From Deltaproteobacteria bacterium (GTDB lineage: Bacteria; Myxococcota_A; Polyangia; HGW-17): a DNA stretch of 64,000 bases. A program made the translations under genes and the position numbers. Below are positions 40,213 through 49,711 of this stretch, one piece after another. Within the stretch, counting starts at the first letter, position 1, and each line of letters begins with the position of its first letter. Location of the stretch: assembly GCA_016937155.1 (NCBI GenBank), contig JAFGWM010000032.1, forward strand, positions 43,422 to 107,421, read 5' to 3'. Under the pieces are notes generated by a model. It saw only the letters and a list, made by a program, of their open reading frames with translations. It searched no databases and was not told the origin of the DNA.

Positions 40213-40282
40213 ATCTGTTATTTAATCTCATATATTCAGCAATGAAACTTTAATAGTTGAAAAATAAGAACAAATAACAGAT
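40213..40282. repeat. 11-bp inverted repeat upstream of kinase gene
   Basis: ATCTGTTATTT (40213-40223) and AAATAACAGAT (40272-40282) are perfect inverted copies 48 bases apart, in the 180-base gap before the kinase start. It may be a binding site pair or a leader hairpin; no further support. Confidence 0.45.
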
Positions 40283-40329
40283 AGTGTTGTGTCCATGGCC
40301 TGGTTTTATTTACAGTGGAAATTGCACTC

Positions 40330-42474
40330 ATGACTTCTGAACGATACGGAAAATATGAACTTATTGAAAGAATCGCCCGTGGAGGGATGGCTGAGGTTTT
40401 TAAGGGCAGAGTAAAGGGTGCGGCGGGTTTTGAAAAAGTAGTCGCAATCAAAAGGCTTCATCCACATCTCAGTGAAGATAATGAGATGGTTGCAATGCTT
40501 AAGGATGAGGCAAGGCTTGTTTCAAATATGGTTCATCCAAATATTTGTCAGGTGTTTGATTTTGACAAGGTTGGGGATACTTATTATCTTGCTATGGAGT
40601 ATATTCATGGAAAGGATATCTCTACAATAGCTAGGTATGAAAGGCAGATGCAGGGAAAAATACCTGTTAATATAGCCCTGTACATAATAAGACAAACACT
40701 TACAGGACTGGATTTTGCTCATCGTGCAACTGATCCGGTAACAGGAAATCCACTTAATATAATTCATCGCGATATTAGTCCCCAGAATGTTATAGTTTCA
40801 TATAATGGTGGGGTAAAAATAATTGATTTTGGTATAGCTAAAGCTGCGGAGTCTATGCATCATACTCAAAATGGTGTTATCAAAGGTAAATTCAGATATA
40901 TGGCTCCTGAACAGGCAATGGGAAAGGATATTGATCATCGTATTGATATTTTTGCCATTGGTGTGATGCTTTACGAACTTCTTCTGGGTGATATTCATTC
41001 AAAGGGAGCAACTGATGCTGAACTGATTATCAAGGCGCAGATGGCAAATTTTCAGCCGATCAGTCAGTTGGTTCCGGACTTGCCTCTTGGTCTTGACATG
41101 ATCGTTATGAAAGCTCTGAGTCCGGACAAGAATATGCGATTTCCAAGTGCGAGAACTTTCAGGAATGCTCTTGATACTGTAGTTAAAAGGGAAGGTATGG
41201 AAGTAGCACCTGAGGTTATAGCAAATTACCTTCGGAAGCTTTTTCCGGATCCTTATTCAGGTGGAAGCAGGGTTGATGAGGTGGAGCTATCCATGGGTAA
41301 TATCATGGAATTAAGTCCTGAACCTGAGATGAGGACAGGTAATTACAGAATAGGTAATAATCCACCAACAGGTGTGAATTCATCACCCTCTAACACTGCT
41401 CCCGTTGCTGTTTATTCTCCAAGTGTTCCTTTACCACCACCACCACAAGCTGAACTTCTTGATTTCAGTGCGGAAGTTAAACCTCCGGAAGTGGAACCAC
41501 CAGTAGTAAATCAGCCATCACCTCAAAAATCGGGAAGAGCTACTTCAGTTGAAGCAAGGGTTGCCCGAAGGCGGGCAAGACAGGAAAAAAAGATTGAGCA
41601 AAAGCAACGGGAAGTTGAAATAAAGCAGCAACTGGCACAAAAGGATTATTCGGCAATTCCCAGACCTCCAAGAAAACCCGTTATAGGACCTTTTATAGAC
41701 AGGTTGGGGAAGGCTTTTGTAAATACCCTGATTAATCTTTTCCTTATTATTACTGTTTCCGGGGTTGGTCTAGTTGTATTCTATATCGCCCGCGGGAGCG
41801 AAGCGCCCAAGGACCAATCCGAGTCATCTTCACTGAAAAAAAATTCCGGTATTAAAAAAACTGCATGTAAAAAAGGTCTAGTGGAATTGACTGTAAAATC
41901 TTCACCTTCCGGTGGAACTGTAGTTATAGATGGTGAGGTTATTGGTAAGAAAACACCTGTTTACAATATGCAGATTGAAATGTGTTATAACACGCCTCAT
42001 ATAATTCGAATAGAAAAAGGAAAACTTTTTGCTGAAGAAAACTTCCAGTTTCCTGTGGACAGTAAAAGGCTCCAGATTGAGTTAAAACTTACCTCTTCAG
42101 GATCTGCCGGTGCTTCATCAGGAAGAACACATGTAAACACTTATTCGAAATCTTCAAAAGTCCCTTCCGGAAATTCGATGAAAGTTGAAACACCGGATAT
42201 GAAATCTGATGACAGCAGGGAAATTCAGCCTGTTGAAAAATCCGCTACTGAATCCAGAGTTCCTGGTGGAAGCGGTTTACTTAAAATCACATGTTCTGAA
42301 GCCTGTACTATACTTGTTAACGGACGCAACAAAGGAAATATTAAATCCATTCAACTTAGAGGAAGAGATACACCCTATAAGGTTCAGGCAATCTGGAAAG
42401 ATGGAAAGAAAAGTGAATTGAAGCATGTAATTATTCTTTCCAATAAAAAACAGTATGTTTATTTTGGAAGGTAG
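40330..42474 (+). CDS. Ser/Thr protein kinase with PEGA-like extracytoplasmic domains
   Basis: The protein has 714 residues from the ATG at 40330 (an in-frame GTG lies five codons earlier). The kinase domain (about 7-290) has ARGGMAEVF, Lys41, HRDISPQN at 146-153 and DFG at 166-168, the myxobacterial style. A Pro-rich linker (about 340-400), a very basic Arg/Lys/Gln stretch (about 402-440) and one TM helix (about 466-487) follow. Outside the membrane, a PEGA-like unit (VKSSPSGGTVVIDGEVIGKK) and a second related unit near the end may bind cell-wall or surface ligands. A GC-rich inverted-repeat patch lies at the TM exit. Confidence 0.9.
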   Translation: MTSERYGKYELIERIARGGMAEVFKGRVKGAAGFEKVVAIKRLHPHLSEDNEMVAMLKDEARLVSNMVHPNICQVFDFDKVGDTYYLAMEYIHGKDISTIARYERQMQGKIPVNIALYIIRQTLTGLDFAHRATDPVTGNPLNIIHRDISPQNVIVSYNGGVKIIDFGIAKAAESMHHTQNGVIKGKFRYMAPEQAMGKDIDHRIDIFAIGVMLYELLLGDIHSKGATDAELIIKAQMANFQPISQLVPDLPLGLDMIVMKALSPDKNMRFPSARTFRNALDTVVKREGMEVAPEVIANYLRKLFPDPYSGGSRVDEVELSMGNIMELSPEPEMRTGNYRIGNNPPTGVNSSPSNTAPVAVYSPSVPLPPPPQAELLDFSAEVKPPEVEPPVVNQPSPQKSGRATSVEARVARRRARQEKKIEQKQREVEIKQQLAQKDYSAIPRPPRKPVIGPFIDRLGKAFVNTLINLFLIITVSGVGLVVFYIARGSEAPKDQSESSSLKKNSGIKKTACKKGLVELTVKSSPSGGTVVIDGEVIGKKTPVYNMQIEMCYNTPHIIRIEKGKLFAEENFQFPVDSKRLQIELKLTSSGSAGASSGRTHVNTYSKSSKVPSGNSMKVETPDMKSDDSREIQPVEKSATESRVPGGSGLLKITCSEACTILVNGRNKGNIKSIQLRGRDTPYKVQAIWKDGKKSELKHVIILSNKKQYVYFGR

Positions 42475-42514
42475 AATCGTTTTCTGTATTTTTTAATATC
42501 AGGGAAATAGAGTT

Positions 42515-43072
42515 TCAGGAGGTGATTTTTGTTATAAATGGGCTTAACTGACCCTTGAGCCGTTTCTTGATGGACGCTTTCAAATCATAATATTTTCTGC
42601 TTATCTCAATGAGACGCTCAGTTCTCCGGTTAAGTTCATCCCGAAGATTTTCCCGTTCTATTGCTTCCCGATCAAGCATTTCCTGATATTTCAACTGTAC
42701 CATTGCTTCGTCGGTTACATTCCTCATTATAACAATACAGCCGAATATTTCCTCATTTTCATTATGAAGTGGAATGGCGCTCAGAATAAAACGGAATTCA
42801 CCCATGTCCGGAATTACAGCACCTATTTCATCAAGTCTCACCTGTCTGTTCTGAGAAATGGTATCATGAACAATATCAACAGGTATCTGCATCGCATCGG
42901 TGAGTTTTATTCCCTTAAGTTTTCGAGCCATACTTCTGGGAAAAAAACTATAGAACAACCGATTGTAGTTTGTTATCAGGCCATCCTTGTCTGTGACAAA
43001 ATAGGCATCAATAATTATATCGCTAACAAGATTAAATGCATCCAGTTGATTCATAATGGAAGATGATATCAT
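42515..43072 (-). CDS. PAS-domain protein with C-terminal coiled coil
   Basis: About 185 residues: a PAS fold (about 12-125; DAYFVTDKDGLITNYNRLF, FGCIVIMRNVTDE) followed by a long charged coiled coil. There is no kinase, GGDEF or other output domain, so it may act by protein contact. The start is uncertain: the ATG at 43072 is used, a TTG at 43090 and an ATG at 43054 are possible, and none has a good ribosome site. It is convergent with the kinase gene and divergent from the DUF4388-like gene. Confidence 0.75.
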   Translation of the reverse strand: MISSSIMNQLDAFNLVSDIIIDAYFVTDKDGLITNYNRLFYSFFPRSMARKLKGIKLTDAMQIPVDIVHDTISQNRQVRLDEIGAVIPDMGEFRFILSAIPLHNENEEIFGCIVIMRNVTDEAMVQLKYQEMLDREAIERENLRDELNRRTERLIEISRKYYDLKASIKKRLKGQLSPFITKITS

Positions 43073-43220
43073 TTCAGGTTCTTTAGTCAATCATATAGAT
43101 CAGGTTTTCTTGTTTTGGAGGCCATATTTCCTGTTTTGGTACATAGTTAATTCAGAATAGTTATGAATAAATTTTTATGATAAAATACCTCAGTTGTTTT
43201 TTGGAAAGGGAGATTTCAAA

Positions 43221-44597
43221 TTGACTGACAATGAAAGTTCTGGTGGCAGTATAAAAGATGATGAGAAAGATATCTCTTCTGGAAATATGAGTATTGATGA
43301 GGAGTTATTTACAATTGCCGGAGGAGATAAGGGTATTTCATCGGAATCAGAAAATGAAGAAAAGTTTGAAAATTCTTCAGGTGGTGTTGTAACCGGTCCT
43401 ATGGAGGATATTTCAAGTTTCCGATCTTTTGATCCTCCTGATCTTGGAGTTGAATCAAGTATCAGCAGTTTTGACGGTCTCAGACCTGAAGATATTGGGA
43501 TAAGTGATGAAGTATTTCAGGTGGAGACGGATGAACCATCTCACGACGAATCAGAAGTTGATGAAGTATCAGAGTTCGGGGAAATTCCTGAATCCGGGTT
43601 TAAAGACTATCCAGAGGAACTGACAAAACCCGGTATTTTAAGAAGAAATACAACTGGAAATGTAGTAAAAAATGAGCCGGAAAGAGAAGACTCTTCAGTG
43701 GCGTTTACCGATACGGCAGAATATATTCTTGATAAACATAAAAGTGGTTTCAGTGGAATAATGAAAGTTGTCAGTGGTTCCTCCAACTATATTCTCTGGT
43801 GGTACAATGGTCTTTTGGGGGATATAGACAATTATGGTGGTATTTTAAGTGATATACTGAAAAGTTCCGGGTTTGATGATCGGGTTGTGAGTGACTTGGC
43901 AAAGCCAGTTTATGATCCTCTTGAAATTGCCAGAAGAAGACATCTGATAAGAGATGGTGATGAAAATAATTTCCTTGCCAAGTGCAGACAGAAAGGTTTT
44001 CTTGGCCTTTTTCAGGAAAATGTAAAATTCAGTTGTGATTCAAACCAAAGTTTTTCATTAAACTTCAGGCTGCCCCTTATTCATCCTATTCCTCTTATAA
44101 TAAAAGGTGTTGTTGAAAATTATCATCCTGCCCTTTCGTATGCTCTGGGAAATGGAGAGGAGCCTGGAAGTATACTTGAATCCCAGTGGAACGAAATAAA
44201 ACACAGTGAATTTCTTGATCCATTGTGGGTCAGAACAGTGGAACTTTTCAGAGGAGGGAAAACCTGGAAAGAGTCATCTGTTTATGGTGGTATTTCTGAA
44301 AAGGAAAGTGAGAATTTACTTTATTCTCTCAGATTGACATCATGTATGAATCCTCCTGTGAAGTACGGAATTAATCATTATCTGAACATACGTACGAGAT
44401 TTTATTCCCTTATGGAAAGAATAAATTCTGATACACCGGAAGAGTTTTTTGAAGGTACTGATGCAAAAGCAAGATCTAATTACAGAGAACTTCTTCTGTT
44501 TCTTGCGGAGATGCCTTTGAAAATGCAGAATTTTATATACAGTGATATTGTCTATCTGAAAAAAGAGATGGAAAGAAAACTTCAGGAAGTTACCTGA
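43221..44597 (+). CDS. Acidic protein with DUF4388-like domain
   Basis: The start is set at TTG 43221, because GGGAG lies eight bases upstream; the longer frame to 43194 has no such site. The 458-residue protein begins with about 155 acidic, low-complexity residues. It then has a region (about 160-290; GFSGIMKVVSGSSNYILWWYNG, LEIARRRHLI) resembling the DUF4388/PATAN domains common in myxobacterial regulators, and a helical C-terminus. No enzymatic motif is visible. It heads a plus-strand run with fmt, rsmB and rpe. Confidence 0.7.
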   Translation: MTDNESSGGSIKDDEKDISSGNMSIDEELFTIAGGDKGISSESENEEKFENSSGGVVTGPMEDISSFRSFDPPDLGVESSISSFDGLRPEDIGISDEVFQVETDEPSHDESEVDEVSEFGEIPESGFKDYPEELTKPGILRRNTTGNVVKNEPEREDSSVAFTDTAEYILDKHKSGFSGIMKVVSGSSNYILWWYNGLLGDIDNYGGILSDILKSSGFDDRVVSDLAKPVYDPLEIARRRHLIRDGDENNFLAKCRQKGFLGLFQENVKFSCDSNQSFSLNFRLPLIHPIPLIIKGVVENYHPALSYALGNGEEPGSILESQWNEIKHSEFLDPLWVRTVELFRGGKTWKESSVYGGISEKESENLLYSLRLTSCMNPPVKYGINHYLNIRTRFYSLMERINSDTPEEFFEGTDAKARSNYRELLLFLAEMPLKMQNFIYSDIVYLKKEMERKLQEVT

Positions 44598-44610
44598 TAC
44601 AGGTTGATAT

Positions 44611-45540
44611 ATGAGAATAATTTTTTTTGGAAGTCCTGAATTTGCTTTGCCCTCACTGAAACTGCTGACACTTCGGCATGATGTTGCCATGGTAGTTACA
44701 CAGCCCGATAAACCAAAGGGAAGAGGAAGAAAATTATCTGCCACACCAGTTAAGGAGTACTGTGTGGAAAAAAATATTCCTTACATAAGTCCAAAAGCTG
44801 TAAAAACCGGCAGTTTTGCAGAAAAACTGAAAGCCGTCAGAGCTGATTATGGTGTGGTTGTGGCCTATGGCAGAATTCTGACTGAGCAGGTTCTTGAAAT
44901 TCCCAGATTTGGTTGTATTAATCTTCATCCTTCCTTATTGCCTATGTACAGGGGTCCTGCTCCGGTAAATCATACTCTGATTCAGGGTGATACCATAAGT
45001 GGAGTAACCGTTATGCAGATGAATAAAAATATGGATGAGGGAGATATTATAGTTCAACAGAAATATAATATCTCAGATTTTAAAAGTGCAGGGGATCTGT
45101 TGGGTTTTTTTTCCGACAAAGGTGCCCGACTTCTATGTGATGTTATTGATAAGGAAGAAAGTTTAAAAAAGTTAATGGATCGTGTACCACAGGATCATTC
45201 AGGGGCTACTTATGCTCCAATGTTGAATACAGATACTGCACATATTGACTGGAGACAGAAAGCTGATAAGGTCAGCGGCCTGATAAAAGGACTTGATCCA
45301 AGACCCGGTGCCTGGACAATGTACAATGGTTTCAGAATCAAGTTATTTCACTCAGAACCCAGGGAATTCTCCTGTCAGGCAGGAGAAATAATTGGATTTG
45401 ATGGAGAAGGATTGCTTGTTGGCTGTGGTGAAGGTAGCGTGTGTATAAACGAGGTTCAACTGCCCGGGAAAACTAGGATGTCTTTCAAGGCTGCAATTTC
45501 AGGTAATCAATTCACTGTCGGAACTTTCATGGAGGTCTAA
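44611..45540 (+). CDS. fmt: Methionyl-tRNA formyltransferase
   Basis: Fmt formylates initiator Met-tRNA using 10-formyl-THF. The 309-residue protein has IIFFGSPEFALPSL at the start, TQPDKPKGRGR, the catalytic region NLHPSLLPMYRGPAPVN and MDEGDII, plus a C-terminal tRNA-binding domain. Its stop overlaps the rsmB start (TAATG). The usual partner def is not adjacent. Confidence 0.97.
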   Translation: MRIIFFGSPEFALPSLKLLTLRHDVAMVVTQPDKPKGRGRKLSATPVKEYCVEKNIPYISPKAVKTGSFAEKLKAVRADYGVVVAYGRILTEQVLEIPRFGCINLHPSLLPMYRGPAPVNHTLIQGDTISGVTVMQMNKNMDEGDIIVQQKYNISDFKSAGDLLGFFSDKGARLLCDVIDKEESLKKLMDRVPQDHSGATYAPMLNTDTAHIDWRQKADKVSGLIKGLDPRPGAWTMYNGFRIKLFHSEPREFSCQAGEIIGFDGEGLLVGCGEGSVCINEVQLPGKTRMSFKAAISGNQFTVGTFMEV

Positions 45541-46892
45541 TGGATATTTCCACTGAGCCAAGGCTGTTGGCTGGAGAGATTCTTTCCAGAGTTGAAAAAC
45601 ATAATGCTTATGCAAATATTGCTTTTGATGCGGTTGCTCATAGAGGCGGAATTTCCCGGGATGTGAAAGCTTTGGCAAAAGAGTTGATATTTGGGGTATT
45701 GAGGAATCAGAGCAGACTGGAAAGAGCAGTAAGTGCTTATATCAAATATCCTTTATCCCATACTCAACCATTTGTTAGACGACAACTGATTATTGCGGCT
45801 TATCAACTGCTTTTTCTGGATAGTATTCCTGATTATGCTGTTGTTGACAAAGCTGTAGAAATTATAAGAGTTTCAATGGGAACTTCTCCAAGCGGTTTCG
45901 CAAATGCTGTTTTAAGAAAAATCGTCAATGAAGGAGAACCATCTTTTCCGTCCTTTGAAAATTCTCCCAGAGAATTCATATCACAGTTTTATTCTTATCC
46001 GGACTGGATAGTGGATATTTTTATTAAAAGTGTTGGTATTGAAAATGCTTCGTCCTTAGCAGAGTCATTGAACAGCAGGGCAAGAACCATTATCAGAACG
46101 AATATAATTAAAAATTCACGCAATGAACTCTCTGAAATGATTTCCCGTGATTTTCCCGATCTTGAAAAATCATTCACAAAGTATTCTCCCTATGGAATTG
46201 AAGTAAGAAATATGGGAGATCCAATCAGGCAAAAACTTCATAGAGAAGGAAACTACCTTATTCAGGATGAAGGAAGTCAATTGGTTAGTCTTTTTGTGGA
46301 TCCGCAAAAGGGTGAAAAAATTCTTGATGCATGTGCTGGTACAGGAGGAAAATCACTTCATATGGCTGCTCTGACAGGAAATGAGTCAGAGATTCTTGCT
46401 GTGGATTCAAAAGCATCCAAGATGGATGCTCTGCGTCAGAGAGCTGTTCGTACAGGATGTACTAGAATCAGAACTACTCCGATGGATTTGACACTTGGTT
46501 ATCCTGATGAGCTTTTTGACAGAATTCTTCTGGATTCTCCATGCAGTGGTCTGGGTGTTTTGAGAAGACATCCGGAAGCGAAGTGGCGTTTAAAAAGAGA
46601 AGATATAAATGATCTTGTTGTAACCCAGCAGAAGCTTCTTGAAAATGTTTCTTCTCTTGTGAAACCCGGCGGCACTTTGATTTATACTGTCTGTACCTTC
46701 AATAATGAGGAAACCACAGACCAGATTGAAAAGTTTCTGCTGAATCATAAGAACTTTGAATTGGCTCCAAAGCCTGAAAATTCAATAGTTAACTGGGATG
46801 GGATAACAACTAATGAAGGTTACCTGAGATTGTATACTCATCTGCATGACTGTGACGGTTTTTTTGGTGCCAGACTTATCAGGAAAAGTTAA
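45540..46892 (+). CDS. rsmB: 16S rRNA m5C967 methyltransferase RsmB
   Basis: The 450-residue protein has an N-terminal NusB-like RNA-binding domain (about 5-140; AKELIFGVLRNQSRLE) and a SAM-dependent Rossmann domain with DACAGTGGKSLHMA, DSPCSGLGVLRRHPEAKWR (motif IV Cys) and TVCTFNNEET (catalytic Cys motif VI). This matches RsmB/Sun. It is translationally coupled to fmt, as in many bacteria, and is followed two bases later by rpe. Confidence 0.95.
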   Translation: MDISTEPRLLAGEILSRVEKHNAYANIAFDAVAHRGGISRDVKALAKELIFGVLRNQSRLERAVSAYIKYPLSHTQPFVRRQLIIAAYQLLFLDSIPDYAVVDKAVEIIRVSMGTSPSGFANAVLRKIVNEGEPSFPSFENSPREFISQFYSYPDWIVDIFIKSVGIENASSLAESLNSRARTIIRTNIIKNSRNELSEMISRDFPDLEKSFTKYSPYGIEVRNMGDPIRQKLHREGNYLIQDEGSQLVSLFVDPQKGEKILDACAGTGGKSLHMAALTGNESEILAVDSKASKMDALRQRAVRTGCTRIRTTPMDLTLGYPDELFDRILLDSPCSGLGVLRRHPEAKWRLKREDINDLVVTQQKLLENVSSLVKPGGTLIYTVCTFNNEETTDQIEKFLLNHKNFELAPKPENSIVNWDGITTNEGYLRLYTHLHDCDGFFGARLIRKS

Positions 46893-46894
46893 AA

Positions 46895-47551
46895 ATGAAA
46901 AAAATTTTGTTGGCTCCCTCAATATTAAGTGCAGACTTTATGAAACTTGAGGAAGAAATAGAAACCGTTGCAGATATGAGTGACTATCTCCATATGGATG
47001 TTATGGATGGACATTTTGTTCAAAATATAACATTTGGTCCGGATTTGGTATCCAGAGTTGCCAGGAAAGGAATTCCTCTTGATGTTCATCTTATGATTTC
47101 AGAGCCTTCCCGATGGATTGAAAAGTTTGCAGACGCTGGTTCCTCTATTATTACAATTCATGTGGAGACTGATGTTCATATTTATAAAACACTTACAGCA
47201 ATAAAGGATAGAGGAATTCTGGCTGGAGTATCACTGAATCCTGGAACTTCACCTGAACGATTAAATTTCCTGATGGATGTTGTTGATCTCATACTAATAA
47301 TGAGTGTTAATCCAGGTTTTGGAGGACAGAAATTTATCTCATCTTCAGTGGAAAAAATCGCTAGAGTGCAAAAAATGGTTGAGAAAAGTGGAAGGAATAT
47401 AATTATTGAAGTTGACGGAGGAGTTGATCACTCAACCGCAAAAATTGTTTGTAATGCTGGTGCTGATATGCTGGTTGCGGGGAGTGCTATCTTCGGAAAA
47501 GAAAACAGAAAGGAAGCCGCCAAAGCAATTTTAGCTTCCTGCAGCTGTTAA
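46895..47551 (+). CDS. rpe: Ribulose-phosphate 3-epimerase
   Basis: Rpe interconverts ribulose-5-phosphate and xylulose-5-phosphate in the pentose phosphate pathway. The 218-residue TIM-barrel protein has LAPSILSADFMKLEEE, HMDVMDGHFVQNITFGP, DVHLMI, MSVNPGFGGQKFI and VDGGVDHSTA, with metal-binding His and Asp residues in these motifs. The fmt-rsmB-rpe order is common in bacteria. Confidence 0.97.
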   Translation: MKKILLAPSILSADFMKLEEEIETVADMSDYLHMDVMDGHFVQNITFGPDLVSRVARKGIPLDVHLMISEPSRWIEKFADAGSSIITIHVETDVHIYKTLTAIKDRGILAGVSLNPGTSPERLNFLMDVVDLILIMSVNPGFGGQKFISSSVEKIARVQKMVEKSGRNIIIEVDGGVDHSTAKIVCNAGADMLVAGSAIFGKENRKEAAKAILASCSC

Positions 47552-47554
47552 TAT

Positions 47555-48229
47555 ATGTATTCAATAATATTAATCTTATCAGTCCTGTTTTCTCAAACCG
47601 ACAGTGAGGAAAAGAAACCGCAGTTTATCAGGGATGTAAATTTATCAGCAGATTTTTCGGTTTTTGTTTTTCCTGAATTTATTCAGATGCCTTATCTGAA
47701 ACATTCAAAAACAGTGGCAGGTGAAAGTTTTGGTTTTACTCTAGGGGCTACTCTGGGAAAAAGAAAATACAGCATTGGTTTTTATACATGGAATTTGAGA
47801 ACTGGAGATGGAAATTATCTTAATGCGGGAAGTTCTTATGATTCAACAAACTATATTCATTTTTCTAACACAGCGCTGAATGTTATTCACTTAAATATAT
47901 ATGAGAACTGGAAAATCGGAAGAAATCTGGAATTTCTTCTGAGAGGTGGTTTGGGAGCCGGGATATTATCCGGCAGTATTCGATATTCAACTGCAAGTGG
48001 ATGTACATCACAGAATATTGATGATTCTACCACCAGTACAATTTGGACTGGTGGCTGCTATCATAATCCCACCACATTTAAAGATATGGATTTTCCTCCA
48101 GTACTTCCAATTGTTTCTTTGGGTGCAATTATTCAGTGGAACCTTAAAAATCTAAGTTTTAGATACGAAACAGGATTGATTATTCCCGGTGTTTTTCAAT
48201 TTTCAATTTCAGTTGTGTTCAGATACTGA
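47555..48229 (+). CDS. Predicted outer-membrane beta-barrel protein
   Basis: The 224-residue protein has a short signal peptide (about 1-15), then Gly/aromatic-rich amphipathic strands (FGFTLGATLGKRKYSIGFYTW, FLLRGGLGAGIL) and a C-terminal FSISVVFRY that fits the BAM recognition signal. Two Cys near residues 150-170 could form a periplasmic or surface-loop disulfide. No family name is recognised. It starts three bases after rpe. Confidence 0.65.
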   Translation: MYSIILILSVLFSQTDSEEKKPQFIRDVNLSADFSVFVFPEFIQMPYLKHSKTVAGESFGFTLGATLGKRKYSIGFYTWNLRTGDGNYLNAGSSYDSTNYIHFSNTALNVIHLNIYENWKIGRNLEFLLRGGLGAGILSGSIRYSTASGCTSQNIDDSTTSTIWTGGCYHNPTTFKDMDFPPVLPIVSLGAIIQWNLKNLSFRYETGLIIPGVFQFSISVVFRY

Positions 48230-49288
48230 TTAGTTCCAAAATCCTCTTTGCAGTTTCCACATCATCGAATGCATTTTAAGATCTGGTGAAGAGTTTATTT
48301 CTATATTTCTTGTTTCACCACCGTTTATTGAGCTTACAGTATATCTTATTTTTTCTATACTGTTTCTGTTTTCATCCAGCAGTGTGCATTCAAAAACCAG
48401 ATTAACTATTTTTCTGTTGGAGTGATTTGTTATTTTTCCTTTTATTGAAAGACGATCCTTCTGAATATCACCTGTCAATTCAGTTGTTTCTATGAAAGGT
48501 TCAATCTCATCTTTTCGGTCTACCCATTTTTTAATCCTATCAAGGTTTATTCTTCCCAATGTAGAATCAATTGATATATGAAAATGTCTGGTGAAATTGA
48601 GGCCGATAAGACCCTGAGAATCCTGAGAACTGCAGTGATCACAGATTGCAACAATGAAGGGTGATACAGTATGTGAACCGACGGTGATACTTTCCAGAAT
48701 TCCTATAGGCATAGAGGTTTCACCCCCTGCTGTTTTAACAGAAGAAATTTTTCCAGTAGGAATTACCCCCAGTTCACTAGCCAGTTTTCCTGAAATAGTG
48801 CTTATTGTTGCTCCTGTATCCAGAATTAATAAATATTTCCCGGATTTTCCACCGTTTTTCAATAAAACTTTAGTTATAATAGATCCATTTTTGAAGATAA
48901 ATGGTGTTGGCTTTTCACCAGGAATTTTGGCCATTATTTTTGATAGCAGTTTATCCCCTGAGTTTCGCTGGGATAGTCCAATAAACTTCAGCGGCCACCC
49001 CCCATGTAGCAACACTGCTCTGGTTGTGGAATGTCTTGCCCCGGTAAAAAGCACAATTACAACGGTCCATGATAGTATTCCCCAGAGAGAAGTCACAAGA
49101 AGTTTTCGGTTTCTTCTTCCTGAAGTGAGAAAAGTAAAAATAGTTAAGGGTAATACTATAAAAAATATAATACTTAAAATTGTGTGGCCAAAGCCCTCTC
49201 CTATACCTGAGGCAAGTAAAGAACTCAGAGCAATAAAAAAAAGAAAACAGCCAGTCAGAAAAAAGGAAGTCAGTAGATACTTCTTCAC
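48230..49288 (-). CDS. Membrane-anchored retropepsin-like aspartic protease
   Basis: The 352-residue protein starts at GTG. It has two or three N-terminal transmembrane helices (about 4-28, 33-56, 62-83) and then a periplasm-facing retropepsin-like domain with the active-site DTG at Asp157 (LLILDTGATISTISG) and the later GLIGLNF flap-side motif. A C-terminal domain of about 80 residues (ITNHSNRKIVNLVFECTLLD) is Ig/FxLYD-like. It likely cleaves or senses an envelope protein. It is the last gene of the HtrA/DnaK run. Confidence 0.82.
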   Translation of the reverse strand: MKKYLLTSFFLTGCFLFFIALSSLLASGIGEGFGHTILSIIFFIVLPLTIFTFLTSGRRNRKLLVTSLWGILSWTVVIVLFTGARHSTTRAVLLHGGWPLKFIGLSQRNSGDKLLSKIMAKIPGEKPTPFIFKNGSIITKVLLKNGGKSGKYLLILDTGATISTISGKLASELGVIPTGKISSVKTAGGETSMPIGILESITVGSHTVSPFIVAICDHCSSQDSQGLIGLNFTRHFHISIDSTLGRINLDRIKKWVDRKDEIEPFIETTELTGDIQKDRLSIKGKITNHSNRKIVNLVFECTLLDENRNSIEKIRYTVSSINGGETRNIEINSSPDLKMHSMMWKLQRGFWN

Positions 49289-49300
49289 ATCGAGAATCCG

Positions 49301-49636
49301 TTAGAGAGAGTGTCCCAGTTTTTTTTCAACACTTTGAATTTTTTGATTCATTCCATTGATTCTTCCATGTCTGTAATCGACTTTAATCTGAAATGCTATT
49401 CTTTTGGAAGATTCACTCATTGTGTCGAAACATTTTTTTATACACGCCATACAATCATCAAAAGATCCTTCAATAGTTGTTGACATTGGTGAAAGTTTAT
49501 AAGGAATTCCACTTTCTTCGATAATTTCAATGGACTTTGCCACAAAAGCACTGAGACCCCCTTCGGCATCAAGAGGATACATACTGAAATCACATAAAAT
49601 TACCGGGTTTTTTTCTAAAATATCATCAGTATTCAT
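49301..49636 (-). CDS. MTH1187/YqgV-family thiamine-binding protein
   Basis: The 111-residue protein matches the DUF77/Thiamine_BP fold: CDFSMYPLDAEGGLSAFVAKSIEII, YKLSPMSTTIEGSFDD and IAFQIKVDYR. Family members bind thiamine or related pyrimidines as small tetrameric ferredoxin-like proteins; the physiological role is not settled. AGGAA precedes the ATG. Its presence inside a protease/chaperone run is unexplained. Confidence 0.88.
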   Translation of the reverse strand: MNTDDILEKNPVILCDFSMYPLDAEGGLSAFVAKSIEIIEESGIPYKLSPMSTTIEGSFDDCMACIKKCFDTMSESSKRIAFQIKVDYRHGRINGMNQKIQSVEKKLGHSL

Positions 49637-49711
49637 TGAATATTTCCTATCCGGGGAGAATTTTATTTCAATACTGGTGGTAAGTCAAAAAAAGCAAAAA
49701 AACTAAAATAT

